64,000 nt of DNA from Cupriavidus gilardii (GTDB lineage Bacteria; Pseudomonadota; Gammaproteobacteria; Burkholderiales; Burkholderiaceae), in contig NZ_JABTYE010000012.1 of the NCBI RefSeq assembly GCF_013314895.1, positions 62,001 through 126,000 on the forward strand. Direction: 5' to 3'. Each line of letters opens with the position of its first letter. Position 1 is the stretch's first letter. The notes under the pieces were generated by a model that saw only the letters and a list, made by a program, of their open reading frames with translations, did not search any database and was not told the DNA's origin. Shown piece after piece: positions 46,028 through 55,089 of this stretch. The position numbers and the translations under genes were made by a program.

Positions 46028-46054
46028 GAAAAGCCAGCGCGAGGCTGGCTTTTC
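46028..46054. terminator. Bidirectional hairpin terminator
   Basis: GAAAAGCCAGC (46028-46038), GCGAG loop, GCTGGCTTTTC (46044-46054): 11-bp perfect stem with A-tract and T-tract flanks. It directly follows the tRNA-Val 3' end on the minus strand and could also stop plus-strand transcripts. Confidence 0.8.
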
Positions 46055-46060
46055 GTATTC

Positions 46061-46135
46061 TGGTGGGTGGTACAGGGATTGAACCTGTGACCCCTGCCGT
46101 GTGAAGGCAGTGCTCTACCGCTGAGCTAACCACCC
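46061..46135 (-). tRNA. tRNA-Val(CAC), CCA encoded
   Basis: The minus strand starts GGGTGGT, has D arm AGCTCAGCGGTAGAGC, anticodon stem-loop CTGCC-TTCACAC-GGCAG (anticodon CAC, reads GUG), T arm CAGGTTCAATCCCTG, acceptor end ACCACCC-A and encoded CCA. 72 nt plus CCA. Confidence 0.97.
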
Positions 46136-46176
46136 CTGCCGCTGCGCTTGAACTGCCGTGCAGCAGAGAAAGCGAG

Positions 46177-46205
46177 ATTATGTCAGTGCCGTTGTATCTT
46201 GTAAA
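46177..46205 (-). promoter_or_regulatory. Promoter of tRNA-Val
   Basis: On the minus strand TTTACA (46205-46200), a 17-bp spacer and CATAAT (46182-46177): close to the sigma-70 consensus. The start point would be about 35 bases before the mature tRNA. Confidence 0.7.
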
Positions 46206-46260
46206 GCCCTTCGGCGAATTTTTTGCCTCCGGACGCTGACCTCCGACTCGCGGCCAGGCG

Positions 46261-46986
46261 TCATGCCGCCTCTTCCAGCGGTGGCGCTTCCTGCCACACC
46301 GTCTTGCCGCCGCTGGCCTTGTCGAGGTCCTTCAGCACCGCGGCGTGGGCCGCCAATTCGTCTTCGGTCGGTTCCAGCACCGGCAGGCGCAGCGCCGACA
46401 AGTCGGTCGCCGCGACGGCGGCCGGACCGGCGCCCGCGCTGGCGTCCATCATGTCGATCACCAGCGAGTTCTGACCGCGCGTCATCGCCAGGTAGACCTC
46501 GGCCAGCAGTTCGGCGTCCAGCAGGGCGCCGTGCAGCGTCCGGTGGGCATTGCTGACGCCCAGGCGCTCGCACAGCGCATCGAGCGAGTTGCGCTTGCCG
46601 GGGAACATCTGGCGCGCTTCCAGCAGCGTATCGATCACGTTGGCGACATGCTTGCGGAAAGGCGGCAGGCCCAGCCGCTGGAATTCCATGTCGAGGAAGC
46701 CCAGGTCGAACGCGGCGTTGTGGATGATCAGCTCGGCGTCCTGGACGTAGTCGCGGATCTCGTGGACAACCTCGGCGAACTTGGGTTTGTCCGCCAGGAA
46801 TTCGACCGTCAGTCCGTGCACCGCAATCGCGCCGGCGTCGATGTCGCGCTCCGGGTTGATATAGAAATGCAGGTTGCGCCCGGTGAGCCGCCGATTGACC
46901 AGCTCGACGCAGCCGATTTCGATCAGCCGGTCGCCGGTGGCGGCGTTCAGGCCCGTGGTTTCGGTGTCCAGTACGATTTGTCGCAT
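46261..46986 (-). CDS. dnaQ: DNA polymerase III epsilon subunit (proofreading exonuclease)
   Basis: 241 residues. DEDDh 3'-5' exonuclease that proofreads for Pol III. Exo I VLDTETTGLNAATGDRLIEI (Asp/Glu), Exo II HNAAFDLGFLDMEF (Asp), Exo III HRTLHGALLDAELLAEVY (His, Asp). The C-terminal 65 residues contact the alpha subunit. The start could also be ATG 46995 (MPAMRQ); both lie within 11 bp of the rnhA stop, so rnhA-dnaQ is one unit, the common betaproteobacterial order. Confidence 0.96.
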   Translation of the reverse strand: MRQIVLDTETTGLNAATGDRLIEIGCVELVNRRLTGRNLHFYINPERDIDAGAIAVHGLTVEFLADKPKFAEVVHEIRDYVQDAELIIHNAAFDLGFLDMEFQRLGLPPFRKHVANVIDTLLEARQMFPGKRNSLDALCERLGVSNAHRTLHGALLDAELLAEVYLAMTRGQNSLVIDMMDASAGAGPAAVAATDLSALRLPVLEPTEDELAAHAAVLKDLDKASGGKTVWQEAPPLEEAA

Positions 46987-46996
46987 GGCGGGCATT

Positions 46997-47446
46997 CTAC
47001 TCAACCTGGGCGCCGGTGAGGGAGGCGACACCGCGATTCGCGAGTGCATCGGCTCGTTCGTTGCCCGGATGGCCGTTATGGCCGCGGACCCAGTGCCACG
47101 AGACATCGTGCTCGGCGGCCAGCGTGTCCAGCGTCTGCCACAGGTCGGCGTTCTTGACCGGCTTCTTCTCGGCCGTCTTCCAGCCGCGCGCCTTCCAGCC
47201 GCGGATCCATTCGGAGATGCCCTTCTGCACGTATTGGGAATCGGTCCAGACCTGCACCTTGCAGGGCCGCTTGAGCGCGCGCAGCGCCTCGATGACGGCG
47301 GTCAGCTCCATCCGGTTGTTGGTGGTATTGGCCTCGCCGCCGAACAGCTCCTTGACGTGGCCATTGGCAACCAGAACGGCGCCCCAGCCGCCGGGGCCGG
47401 GATTGCCCTTGCAGGCGCCATCGGAATAGATCGTGACTTCTTGCAT
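46997..47446 (-). CDS. rnhA: Ribonuclease HI
   Basis: 149 residues. It degrades RNA in RNA-DNA hybrids. It carries [20 protein letters not shown] (first Asp), [13 protein letters not shown] (Glu), [12 protein letters not shown] (Asp), the basic handle [15 protein letters not shown], and [20 protein letters not shown] (last Asp and His). Normal length. Co-transcribed with dnaQ. Confidence 0.97.
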   Translation of the reverse strand: MQEVTIYSDGACKGNPGPGGWGAVLVANGHVKELFGGEANTTNNRMELTAVIEALRALKRPCKVQVWTDSQYVQKGISEWIRGWKARGWKTAEKKPVKNADLWQTLDTLAAEHDVSWHWVRGHNGHPGNERADALANRGVASLTGAQVE

Positions 47447-47522
47447 CGATGAAGAGTGCGAACCGGTTCGGCGGATGTCGCCGCAGCCGGGTGTCCGCCG
47501 GGGCGGACGCGGTTGGATTCAG

Positions 47523-47544
47523 GCCGGACCAGGCATGGTCCGGC
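47523..47544. other. Hairpin between the methyltransferase and rnhA genes
   Basis: Perfect 8-bp stem GCCGGACC-N6-GGTCCGGC without a T-run, 40 bp after the methyltransferase stop. A second hairpin GTCCGCC-GGG-GCGGAC lies near 47490-47505. Either could be an RNA-processing or attenuation element in the methyltransferase-rnhA interval. Confidence 0.35.
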
Positions 47545-47583
47545 GGCAAGGGATGGAGCGGACGGGGCAGCTGCGCAGGCCGC

Positions 47584-48387
47584 TCACTTTTCTTCGTCGG
47601 GCGACTTGCCGTGCGTGCCGTTTGGCGTCGCGACGGGCGCGGCCACCGGCGCCAGCGCCGCCTTGGGCGTTTTCCAGGCGGGTCCGACCAGCCGGACGTT
47701 GCGCACGCGCTTGACCGCCGACAGCATATAGACCGCGCCGAAGATTGGCCACCACCGATCGCCCGCCTTCTCCATGAAGGCAGCGCGCTGCAGCCAGCGG
47801 TCGGTGCGGTAGGGCGGACAATAGCAGCCGAAGCGGCCGCGGATGATATCGAAGCCGAGCAGCTTGAGCCAGTCCTTGATGCGCACGAAGCCGATCGACT
47901 GGGCGTCGGTCGGCAGGAACGGGTCGGCGCCGAGCCGGTTCAGGCCCTGGCGCGCGCCCCACAGGCTCATCGGATTGAAGCAGGACACCACCACGCGGCC
48001 CTCGGGCATCAGCACGCGCGCGACCTCGCGCAGCACCTCGTGCGGGTCCTCGGAGAATTCGAGCACATGCGGCAGCGTGACCAGGTCGATGCTCTGTGTA
48101 TCGAACGGGAGCTCGTCGAAGCGGCACAGCAGCTGGCTGCCGGGCGCGCTGCCCGTTTCCGCGGCACGGGGGCCGTGCGGGCCGCTGCGGGCGTCCAGCG
48201 CCAGCGCGCCGAAGGGCATGCGGTTCTCGCGCAGCGTGTCCAGCACCGGCAGCCCCAGCTGGACCGCGTGGTAGCCGAAGATATCGGCCACGGTGCGGTC
48301 GTACTGGCCTTCCTCCCAGCGCAGCATGTACTGGCCGGGCGCCGAGGCCAGCCAGTTTTCCCAATCTATAATCGGACGCTTGGACAT
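47584..48387 (-). CDS. SAM-dependent methyltransferase (class I, Methyltransf_11 type)
   Basis: 267 residues. The Rossmann core is visible as [20 protein letters not shown], then [20 protein letters not shown] and FNPMSLWG; an N-terminal segment ([20 protein letters not shown]) and YGxxxLxLG-like region ([14 protein letters not shown]) are typical of the small methyltransferase encoded between gloB and rnhA in many proteobacteria. The SAM-binding Gly-rich loop is not canonical. Substrate unknown. Divergent from gloB with only 10 bp between start codons if 48387 is used; 48399 would overlap gloB. Confidence 0.85.
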   Translation of the reverse strand: MSKRPIIDWENWLASAPGQYMLRWEEGQYDRTVADIFGYHAVQLGLPVLDTLRENRMPFGALALDARSGPHGPRAAETGSAPGSQLLCRFDELPFDTQSIDLVTLPHVLEFSEDPHEVLREVARVLMPEGRVVVSCFNPMSLWGARQGLNRLGADPFLPTDAQSIGFVRIKDWLKLLGFDIIRGRFGCYCPPYRTDRWLQRAAFMEKAGDRWWPIFGAVYMLSAVKRVRNVRLVGPAWKTPKAALAPVAAPVATPNGTHGKSPDEEK

Positions 48388-48397
48388 AGGAGCACGC

Positions 48398-49198
48398 ATG
48401 TTGAGGGTGGAGCCGATCCCCGCTTTCCAGGATAACTATATCTGGGCGATCGACGACGGCAATGCCGCCGCCGTGGTCGATCCGGGCGAGGCCGCGCCGG
48501 TACTCGCCTATCTGGCGCGGGCGGGGCTGGTCCTGGGCGCCATTGTAATCACCCACCACCATGGCGATCACCAGGGCGGCGTGGCGGAGTTGCTGGCGGC
48601 CTATCCGACGGGACCCGATGGCGAGCCGGTGCCGGTGATCGGTCCGGCCGCCGAGCGCATCGGCCATCGTACCCGTGCGGTGCGCGAGGGCGACGAGGTC
48701 GAACTGAAGGCACCGGCGCTGCGCCTGCGGGTGCTCGAGGTGCCGGGCCATACCGCCGGGCATATTGCCTACACCGGCGAATTGCCCGGCATCGGTCCGG
48801 TGGTGTTCTGCGGCGACACGATGTTTGCCAGCGGCTGCGGGCGCCTGTTCGAGGGCACGCCGGCCCAGATGCTGGCCTCGCTCGACAAGCTCGCGGCGCT
48901 GCCCGAGGCGACGCGGGTCTATTGCGCCCACGAGTATACGCGCAGCAATGTCCGCTTCGCCCGTGCGGTCGAACCCGACAACGCCGCGCTGGCGGCCTGG
49001 GATGCCCGCGTCGAGGCACTGCGCGCCGCTGGTGAACCGACCGTGCCGACCACCGTCGGCCACGAGCGCGCGGTCAACCCCTTCCTGCGTTCGCGCGAGC
49101 CGTCGGTGCGGCGGGCGCTTGCTCGGCAGGGCGCGACGGCGCAAGACGATGCCGCGGCGTTCGGCGCGCTGCGGGCCTGGAAGGATGGCTTTCGCTGA
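48398..49198 (+). CDS. gloB: Hydroxyacylglutathione hydrolase (glyoxalase II)
   Basis: 266 residues. Metallo-beta-lactamase-fold enzyme that hydrolyses S-lactoylglutathione in methylglyoxal detoxification. Metal motif THHHGDH (about 52-58), [29 protein letters not shown] and the C-terminal glutathione-binding region with [10 protein letters not shown] and [20 protein letters not shown] lies 5 bases before the ATG. The following 200 bp contain only short GCCGTCGTT-type repeats. Confidence 0.96.
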   Translation: MLRVEPIPAFQDNYIWAIDDGNAAAVVDPGEAAPVLAYLARAGLVLGAIVITHHHGDHQGGVAELLAAYPTGPDGEPVPVIGPAAERIGHRTRAVREGDEVELKAPALRLRVLEVPGHTAGHIAYTGELPGIGPVVFCGDTMFASGCGRLFEGTPAQMLASLDKLAALPEATRVYCAHEYTRSNVRFARAVEPDNAALAAWDARVEALRAAGEPTVPTTVGHERAVNPFLRSREPSVRRALARQGATAQDDAAAFGALRAWKDGFR

Positions 49199-49402
49199 CC
49201 TGACTGCCGCCGAGTTGCCGCGGGACCGCCGCCGTCGTTGCCGCCGTCGTTGCCGCCGTAGTGGCGCCGTCGTGGCGCCGTAGGGCGGCCGATCCGTGCG
49301 CGGGACCGCTCGCCCTTGGCGGAATGCGGAAAATCCGATTGACGCACGAGCCGCTTTGTCTTTAGCATCAGCCAATTTTTAGCGTCACGATCCGAGAACT
49401 TG

Positions 49403-51088
49403 ATGAGAATTGGTCGATACCTGGCGGCCGTAGCCTGTGCGGCGCTGCTGGCGGCTTGTGCCAGCACGCCCGTCCCGCCTGATGAAGCCGGCACGGCCGG
49501 CTCGCCGACCGCCCTGGCCTCCGCCACCAAGCCCAAATCCGGCCTTCCCCCCACCGATCCGCTCAACTCGATCCACCTGCCGCCGACCATTGCGCGCGAG
49601 ACCGCGCCGATCAATGTCGACGAAGACAGGATCGACTGGACGCTGGGCCAGTCGCAGGACATCTGGGTGCGCATCCGTCGCGGCTTTTCGATGCCGGACC
49701 TGGAAGGCACGCTGGTCGAGGACCGCACGCAGTGGTATGCGGCGCGGCCCGACTATATGGAGCGGATGATCGCGCGGTCGAGCAAATACCTGTACCACAT
49801 CGTCGCCGAGCTCGAACGCCGCAACATGCCGACCGAGCTGGCGCTGCTGCCCTTCGTCGAGAGCGCGTTCAACCCGGAGGCGGTGTCGAGCGCGAAGGCC
49901 GCCGGCATGTGGCAGTTCATTCCGAGCACCGGCAAGCACTACAACCTGAAGCAGAACATGTTCCGCGACGAGCGCCGCGATGTGCTGGCCTCGACCGAAG
50001 CGGCGCTGGACTACCTGGGCCGGCTGCACGACATGTTCGGCGACTGGCATCTGGCGCTGGCCGCGTACAACTGGGGCGAGGGCGCGGTGTCGCGCGCGAT
50101 CGCGCGCAACGAGGCGCGCGGGCTGCCGACCGACTACGCCAGCCTGACGATGCCCAACGAGACGCGCTACTACGTGCCGAAGCTGCAGGCGGTCAAGAAC
50201 ATCGTCAGCAACCCGGCCGCCTATGGCGTCACGCTGCCGCCGATTCCGGATCACCCGTATTTCGTCACGGTGACGACCTCGCGCGATATCGACGTGACGC
50301 TGGCCGCCAAGCTGGCCAACATGCCGCTGGAAGAATTCCGCGCGCTCAATCCCTCGTTCAACAAGCCGGTGATCCTGGGCGCGTCGAACCCGCAGATCCT
50401 GCTGCCGTTCGAGAACGCCGAGCGCTTCCAGTACAACCTGAACACCTATCGCGGCGGGCTGTCGAGCTGGACCGCGGTGACGGTGGACGGCCGCGAGCGG
50501 GTCGAATCGCTGGCGGCGCGGCTGAACGTCGATCCGGACACGCTGCGCGAGATCAACCGGATTCCGAAGGGCATGCGGCTCAAGCCCGGTTCGACCGTGA
50601 TGATTCCCCGTTCGGGCCGCCACACCGAGGACATCAGCGCCAAGCTGGCGGAAAACGCGATTCTGGCGATGGAGCCCGACCTGCCCGAGGCGCGCCGGCT
50701 GGTGGTGCGCGCCGGCAAGCGGGATACGGTTGCCTCGGTGGCGCGCCGCTATGGCGTCTCGGTCAACCAGGTCCGGGCCTGGAACAAGCTGTCCGGCTCC
50801 AAGCTGGTGGCGGGGCAGAGCCTGGTGCTGAACGTGCCGGTCAAGCGTGCGCGGGCCATCGCCGAGCGCGACGACGAGGTGCGGGTGATCCGCGTGTCGG
50901 GCAAGGGCGGTCGCGCCGTCAGCGCCCGCCAGCGCGTGGTGGTCGAACCGCACGGCAAGGCGGTACGGGCATCATCCCGGGCGTCGGCCAAGCCCAGCGC
51001 GAAGGCGTCCGCCGGACGCGCCAGCGTCAAGGCGAGCACGAAGGCCAGCGCTGCACCCAAGGCCAAGGCGAAGGCCAAGGCCCGCTGA
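49403..51088 (+). CDS. mltD: Membrane-bound lytic murein transglycosylase D, with cationic tail
   Basis: 561 residues. Lipoprotein (LAAVACAALLAAC lipobox) that cleaves peptidoglycan to 1,6-anhydromuropeptides. The SLT domain (about 125-260) has the catalytic Glu at about 153 in PFVESAFNPEAVSSAKAAGM followed by WQFIPSTG, and ALAAYNWGEGAVSRAI. Two or three LysM-like wall-binding modules follow (about 355-480; LSSWTAVTVDGRERVESLAA; VRAGKRDTVASVARRYGVSV). The last 50 residues are an Ala/Ser/Lys/Arg tail (ending PKAKAKAKAR), not usual in MltD. An upstream TTG is not needed. Confidence 0.95.
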   Translation: MRIGRYLAAVACAALLAACASTPVPPDEAGTAGSPTALASATKPKSGLPPTDPLNSIHLPPTIARETAPINVDEDRIDWTLGQSQDIWVRIRRGFSMPDLEGTLVEDRTQWYAARPDYMERMIARSSKYLYHIVAELERRNMPTELALLPFVESAFNPEAVSSAKAAGMWQFIPSTGKHYNLKQNMFRDERRDVLASTEAALDYLGRLHDMFGDWHLALAAYNWGEGAVSRAIARNEARGLPTDYASLTMPNETRYYVPKLQAVKNIVSNPAAYGVTLPPIPDHPYFVTVTTSRDIDVTLAAKLANMPLEEFRALNPSFNKPVILGASNPQILLPFENAERFQYNLNTYRGGLSSWTAVTVDGRERVESLAARLNVDPDTLREINRIPKGMRLKPGSTVMIPRSGRHTEDISAKLAENAILAMEPDLPEARRLVVRAGKRDTVASVARRYGVSVNQVRAWNKLSGSKLVAGQSLVLNVPVKRARAIAERDDEVRVIRVSGKGGRAVSARQRVVVEPHGKAVRASSRASAKPSAKASAGRASVKASTKASAAPKAKAKAKAR

Positions 51089-51114
51089 AGGGCGGCACCA
51101 TCGGTAACAACGGG

Positions 51115-51145
51115 AAAGGGCATGCCGAGGGGCGTGCCCTTTTTC
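51115..51145 (+). terminator. Rho-independent terminator of mltD
   Basis: AAAGGGCATGCC (51115-51126), GAGG loop, GGCGTGCCCTTT (51131-51142) then TTTC; 12-bp stem with one G-U pair. It lies 27 bp after the mltD stop. The sequence up to prpE shows nothing else recognised. Confidence 0.8.
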
Positions 51146-51270
51146 TTTGGTGCGGTCGGCCCGGCCGGCCCGGCGCGTGACCTTGTGGACATTGCGGATG
51201 GCGAAGCCGGTGCCGGTGGTGGCAAACTGGCGGTCCAACGATAACCGCCGCCCCAGCGGAGGAGACAGCA

Positions 51271-53163
51271 ATGACCACCACCCGCGCCGTGCACGCGCGC
51301 TCCCTCGTCGATCCCGACGCCTTCTGGGCCGAGCAGGCCCGCCGCATCGACTGGCAGACCCCCTGCGAGCAGGTACTCGACTACAGCCGGCCGCCGTTCG
51401 CGCGCTGGTTCGTCGGCGGCCGCACCAATCTCTGCCATAACGCGGTCGACCGGCATCTGGCCAAACGGGCCGAGCAGCCGGCACTGGTCCATGTCTCGAC
51501 CGAAACCGACCAGCGCCGCAGCTACAGCTATCGCGAGCTGCACGCCGAGGTCAACCGGATGGCCGCGGTGCTGCTGGCGCTGGGGGTGCGCCAGGGCGAT
51601 CGCGTGCTGATCTATATGCCGATGATCCCCGAGGCGGTGTTCGCGATGCTGGCCTGCACGCGCATCGGCGCGGTGCATTCGGTGGTGTTTGGCGGCTTTG
51701 CCTCGGTCAGCCTGGCCGCGCGCATCGACGACGCCAGACCGCGCGTGGTGGTCAGCGCGGATGCCGGCTCGCGCGGGGGCAAGGTCGTGCCCTACAAGCC
51801 GCTGCTCGACGAGGCGCTGCGGCTGGCACAGAGCCCGCCCGAGAAGGTCCTGCTGGTCGACCGCGGCCTCGCGCCGATGGAGCGTGTTCCGGGCCGCGAC
51901 GAGGACTATCTGGCCTGGCGCGAACGCGTCGGCGCGACGCAGGTGCCATGCGAATGGCTCGAATCGAGCGCGCCGTCGTACATCCTCTATACGTCGGGAA
52001 CCACCGGCAAGCCCAAGGGCGTGCAGCGCGACACCGGCGGCTACGCGGTCGCGCTGGCCACGTCGATGGAGTACATCTTCTGCGCCAAGCCCGGCGACAC
52101 GATGTTCTGCACCTCGGACATCGGCTGGGTGGTGGGCCACAGCTATATCGTCTACGGCCCGCTGCTGGCCGGCATGACCACGCTGCTGTACGAGGGCACG
52201 CCGGTGCGGCCCGATGCCGGCATCCTGTGGCAGCTGGTCGAGCAGTATCGCGTCAACGTGATGTTCAGCGCGCCGACCGCGATCCGCGTGCTGAAGAAGC
52301 AGGATCCCGCCTGGCTGACCCGCTACGACCTGTCGAGTCTGCGCATGCTGTTCCTGGCCGGCGAGCCGCTGGACGAACCGACCGCCAGCTGGATCCAGTC
52401 GGCCATCAACAAGCCCGTGGTCGACAACTACTGGCAGACCGAGACCGGCTGGCCGATCATCGCCCTGCAGCACGGCATCGAGGCGCTGCCCGCAAAGCTG
52501 GGCTCCCCTGGGCTGCCGGTGTACGGCTACGACGTGCGCATCGTCGACGAGCAGACCGGCGCCGAATGCGCGCCCGGGCAGAAGGGCGTGGTGGCGATCG
52601 AGGGGCCGTTGCCGCCGGGCTGCATGAGCACCGTCTGGGGCGACGACGAGCGCTTCGTCAAGACCTACTGGTCCGGCTTTCCCGACAGGCAGCGCTATTC
52701 GACCTTCGACTGGGGCGTGCGCGACGAGGACGGCTATCTGTTCATCCTCGGGCGCACCGACGACGTGCTGAACGTGGCAGGCCACCGGCTTGGCACGCGC
52801 GAGATCGAGGAAAGCATTGCCTCGCATCCTGCGGTGGCCGAGGTCGCGGTGGTGGGCGTCGCCGATCCGCTGAAGGGGCAGGTCGCGCTGGCGGTCTGCA
52901 TCCTGCGCGACGCCGGGCGCGCCGCCACGCCGCAGGACCGCATGGCGCTCGAAGGCGAGATCATGCAGACGGTGGACCGCCAGCTCGGCGCGGTGGCGAG
53001 GCCGGCCCGCGTGGTGTTCGTCGGCGCCTTGCCGAAGACGCGCTCCGGCAAGCTGCTGCGACGCGCGATCCAGGCGGTGGCGGAAGGGCGCGATCCCGGC
53101 GACCTGACGACCATCGAGGATCCGTCGGCGCTGGCGCAGTTCCGGGAGGCGCTGCAGGGCTGA
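51271..53163 (+). CDS. prpE: Propionyl-CoA synthetase
   Basis: 630 residues. AMP-forming acyl-CoA synthetase activating propionate. It has the N-terminal ACAS_N segment (FWAEQARRIDWQTPCEQVLD), P-loop YILYTSGTTGKPKGVQRDTG (about 230), NYWQTETGWPI (adenine/acyl site), the hinge YLFILGRTDDVLNVAGHRLG, and the conserved Lys near the end in LPKTRSGKLLRRAIQ. PrpE-specific features are the RDTGGYAVAL and TEDWGW-equivalent stretches. GGAGGAG 7 bases before the ATG. No methylcitrate-cycle genes are nearby. Confidence 0.94.
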   Translation: MTTTRAVHARSLVDPDAFWAEQARRIDWQTPCEQVLDYSRPPFARWFVGGRTNLCHNAVDRHLAKRAEQPALVHVSTETDQRRSYSYRELHAEVNRMAAVLLALGVRQGDRVLIYMPMIPEAVFAMLACTRIGAVHSVVFGGFASVSLAARIDDARPRVVVSADAGSRGGKVVPYKPLLDEALRLAQSPPEKVLLVDRGLAPMERVPGRDEDYLAWRERVGATQVPCEWLESSAPSYILYTSGTTGKPKGVQRDTGGYAVALATSMEYIFCAKPGDTMFCTSDIGWVVGHSYIVYGPLLAGMTTLLYEGTPVRPDAGILWQLVEQYRVNVMFSAPTAIRVLKKQDPAWLTRYDLSSLRMLFLAGEPLDEPTASWIQSAINKPVVDNYWQTETGWPIIALQHGIEALPAKLGSPGLPVYGYDVRIVDEQTGAECAPGQKGVVAIEGPLPPGCMSTVWGDDERFVKTYWSGFPDRQRYSTFDWGVRDEDGYLFILGRTDDVLNVAGHRLGTREIEESIASHPAVAEVAVVGVADPLKGQVALAVCILRDAGRAATPQDRMALEGEIMQTVDRQLGAVARPARVVFVGALPKTRSGKLLRRAIQAVAEGRDPGDLTTIEDPSALAQFREALQG

Positions 53164-53246
53164 GGAGACCGGAACGCGGCCCCGCTGCGCGCGTTCCGGC
53201 CTTCCATTGCCGGCGATCGGCCGCCACGCGGCTCGGGCTCGGCTTG

Positions 53247-54962
53247 CTAGCCGACGGCCGCCGGTACACCGCTGGGTACGGGCGCATCATCGGCATCGCG
53301 AATGCCGGTGATCAGCGCCCTGACGATGAACGCCGGCGTCAGCAGCAGACGGGGTGCGAGCTCGTACAGCATCCCCCGCAACTTCTCGGCCGCCGATCGG
53401 GGAATCGGCGGCGCGCCGCGGTCGCATCGCGCCAACGGCGCAACGGGACGGAGCACCTGATAACGGGCCTGCAAGGGCAGCCTTGCCACGGACCCATGGA
53501 ACCGTGCGATAACGTTCGCGTGCCCCGCCTGCGCCGCCGCTGCCAAGCCGCACTCACCTTCGCTCGAGTAAGCCATCAGCAATTGCGTGCGCAGCTCGAC
53601 CGGCATGTCGTTCATGACTTGAAACACGTCTTCGAGGTCGTCGGCCCGGCCCGCCTTGCAGATCTCGTGGAGCGCGCTGCCGCCTCGGGCGTTGGCCGCC
53701 CGCATCAGCGGGTAGTGCCAGTAGTCGGGCAGCGTCTTCACCAGCTCCCAGTAGCGTTTGAACAATGTTGTCCTTCCCCGGATCAGCGCGGTGTAGAGGC
53801 CGGTCGTCCCGTTGGTATGGCGTGCCAGCAGCAGCTCGGCGCGTGTGTCGTCGTCCAGGCCTTGCAGCAGCGCGCCATACTCGGTCAAGGTCTGCGGATC
53901 ACCGGATTGCATCGCGAAATACAGCGCCGGCGCCTTGTAATGGTCGGTGAGGCACCGTATTCGCTTCGCATCGGGCAGCGCCTGCAGGGCTTCGACGATA
54001 CGACGCATGCCGTCGATGCAATCGAAACCGATCAGAAAGCACACCACCGCGGGGGACGGAAAGGGAATATCCCCGGACACCGGCCTGGGGCCCAGCGGCG
54101 GCAGCGTGGGGCCGCATCGCAGCGACTGCATTTCGTCTACGCCGATACTCAGCATCACCGCTGTATCGCCTCGGTCGCGCCCGTACCACGCCAGCGAGGC
54201 AGGCGTCAGGAAGCGAAGCGCCTCGATGGTCTCGACGTGGGACAGCTTCTCGTACTTGATGCGGCAGTGTGTCGCGGTTTGATTGGGATCGTAGAAGCTG
54301 ATGCCATATGTCACCCGCTTCTCCCCGGCCGCCTGCTTGCGCTTCAGGCCAACCGCGCAGGCATGGGTATGAAGGAGCAGGCTGATGCCCCTGACGGTTT
54401 CGCCGCGGCGCGCCATCTTCCTGAACTCCCGGGCAAATTCCTTGCCCCAATCCTCGGGGTTGACGATCCGGATCTTGCATAACCGGTGGACCGCCACGTC
54501 CACCGCGCGAGCCGCCATGCCGACGTTTGCGCGGATGCCTTCCGGGCTGCGCAGGGTTTCGTAGTCGGGCTTGAAGCGGGGCGGCGTCAACAAGGACGCC
54601 AGCCAATGACCCGCAAGGCGTCCGCAGGTGACAGGTACCTCGTCGATCGCCGCGCGCACCGCGCCATTGAGCTTCACGCCTGCATCGCCGTCGCGGCATT
54701 GGTGGCAAATCTGCTTGAGGACGTCGCGTTGCAGGCGGTGTACCGTCTCCTGGATGGCGGGCAGCTGCGGATCAGGATCCGGAGACGATGAAGAGACTGC
54801 CAGATGGCCGTTTTGCACGGCAATCTGATAGTGCCGATCCCCCAGGACTAGCAGGCCTCTACCGAATCCGCACCACGGTCCGACATGGCAGGCGCGCAGG
54901 TCCTTCAGGTCCCGACATTCCACTGCCAGCGAAATGATCGGGGGGGCGAAGAGTTGTGGCAT
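53247..54962 (-). CDS. ShET2/EspL-like effector with ankyrin-like C-terminus (putative cysteine protease)
   Basis: 571 residues. The region HTHACAVGLKRKQAAGEKRV followed by TYGISFYDPNQTATHCRI strongly recalls the ShET2/EspL2 family of type III-secreted cysteine proteases, whose His (here about 200) and Asp (about 225, in FYDPNxT) belong to the catalytic triad. The partner Cys is not certain; Cys16 (AVECRDL), Cys32 and Cys87 are candidates. The C-terminal third has ankyrin-like helical repeats (TGLYTALIRGRTTLFKRYW; GGSALHEICKAGRADDLEDV; GECGLAAAAQAGHANVIARF), as in EspL. GGAGGAGG 4 bases before ATG 54962 fixes the start. No secretion-system gene is in the window, so type III export is inferred. 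Divergent from the 55090 gene. Confidence 0.72.
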   Translation of the reverse strand: MPQLFAPPIISLAVECRDLKDLRACHVGPWCGFGRGLLVLGDRHYQIAVQNGHLAVSSSSPDPDPQLPAIQETVHRLQRDVLKQICHQCRDGDAGVKLNGAVRAAIDEVPVTCGRLAGHWLASLLTPPRFKPDYETLRSPEGIRANVGMAARAVDVAVHRLCKIRIVNPEDWGKEFAREFRKMARRGETVRGISLLLHTHACAVGLKRKQAAGEKRVTYGISFYDPNQTATHCRIKYEKLSHVETIEALRFLTPASLAWYGRDRGDTAVMLSIGVDEMQSLRCGPTLPPLGPRPVSGDIPFPSPAVVCFLIGFDCIDGMRRIVEALQALPDAKRIRCLTDHYKAPALYFAMQSGDPQTLTEYGALLQGLDDDTRAELLLARHTNGTTGLYTALIRGRTTLFKRYWELVKTLPDYWHYPLMRAANARGGSALHEICKAGRADDLEDVFQVMNDMPVELRTQLLMAYSSEGECGLAAAAQAGHANVIARFHGSVARLPLQARYQVLRPVAPLARCDRGAPPIPRSAAEKLRGMLYELAPRLLLTPAFIVRALITGIRDADDAPVPSGVPAAVG

Positions 54963-55089
54963 GGACACCTCCTCCAGGTTGGGAACGGGGAAGCGTATCG
55001 GTGCGCGAGGCGAGGCGGCGCGTGCGATGGCCTGAACGGGGCTGGCAGATTGCAGAAAGCGAAAGCTTCGTATTTGAACAGTAAGTAGG

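Noticed and set aside
49199..49300. Short GCCGTCGTTGCC-type repeats after gloB
   Set aside because: Only two or three imperfect units in GC-rich sequence; not distinct enough to call as an element.
54963..55089. hrpII-type box (TTCG-N16-TTCG) for the effector pair
   Set aside because: Only one TTCG on the relevant strand at the right place; no pair with 16-bp spacing was found.
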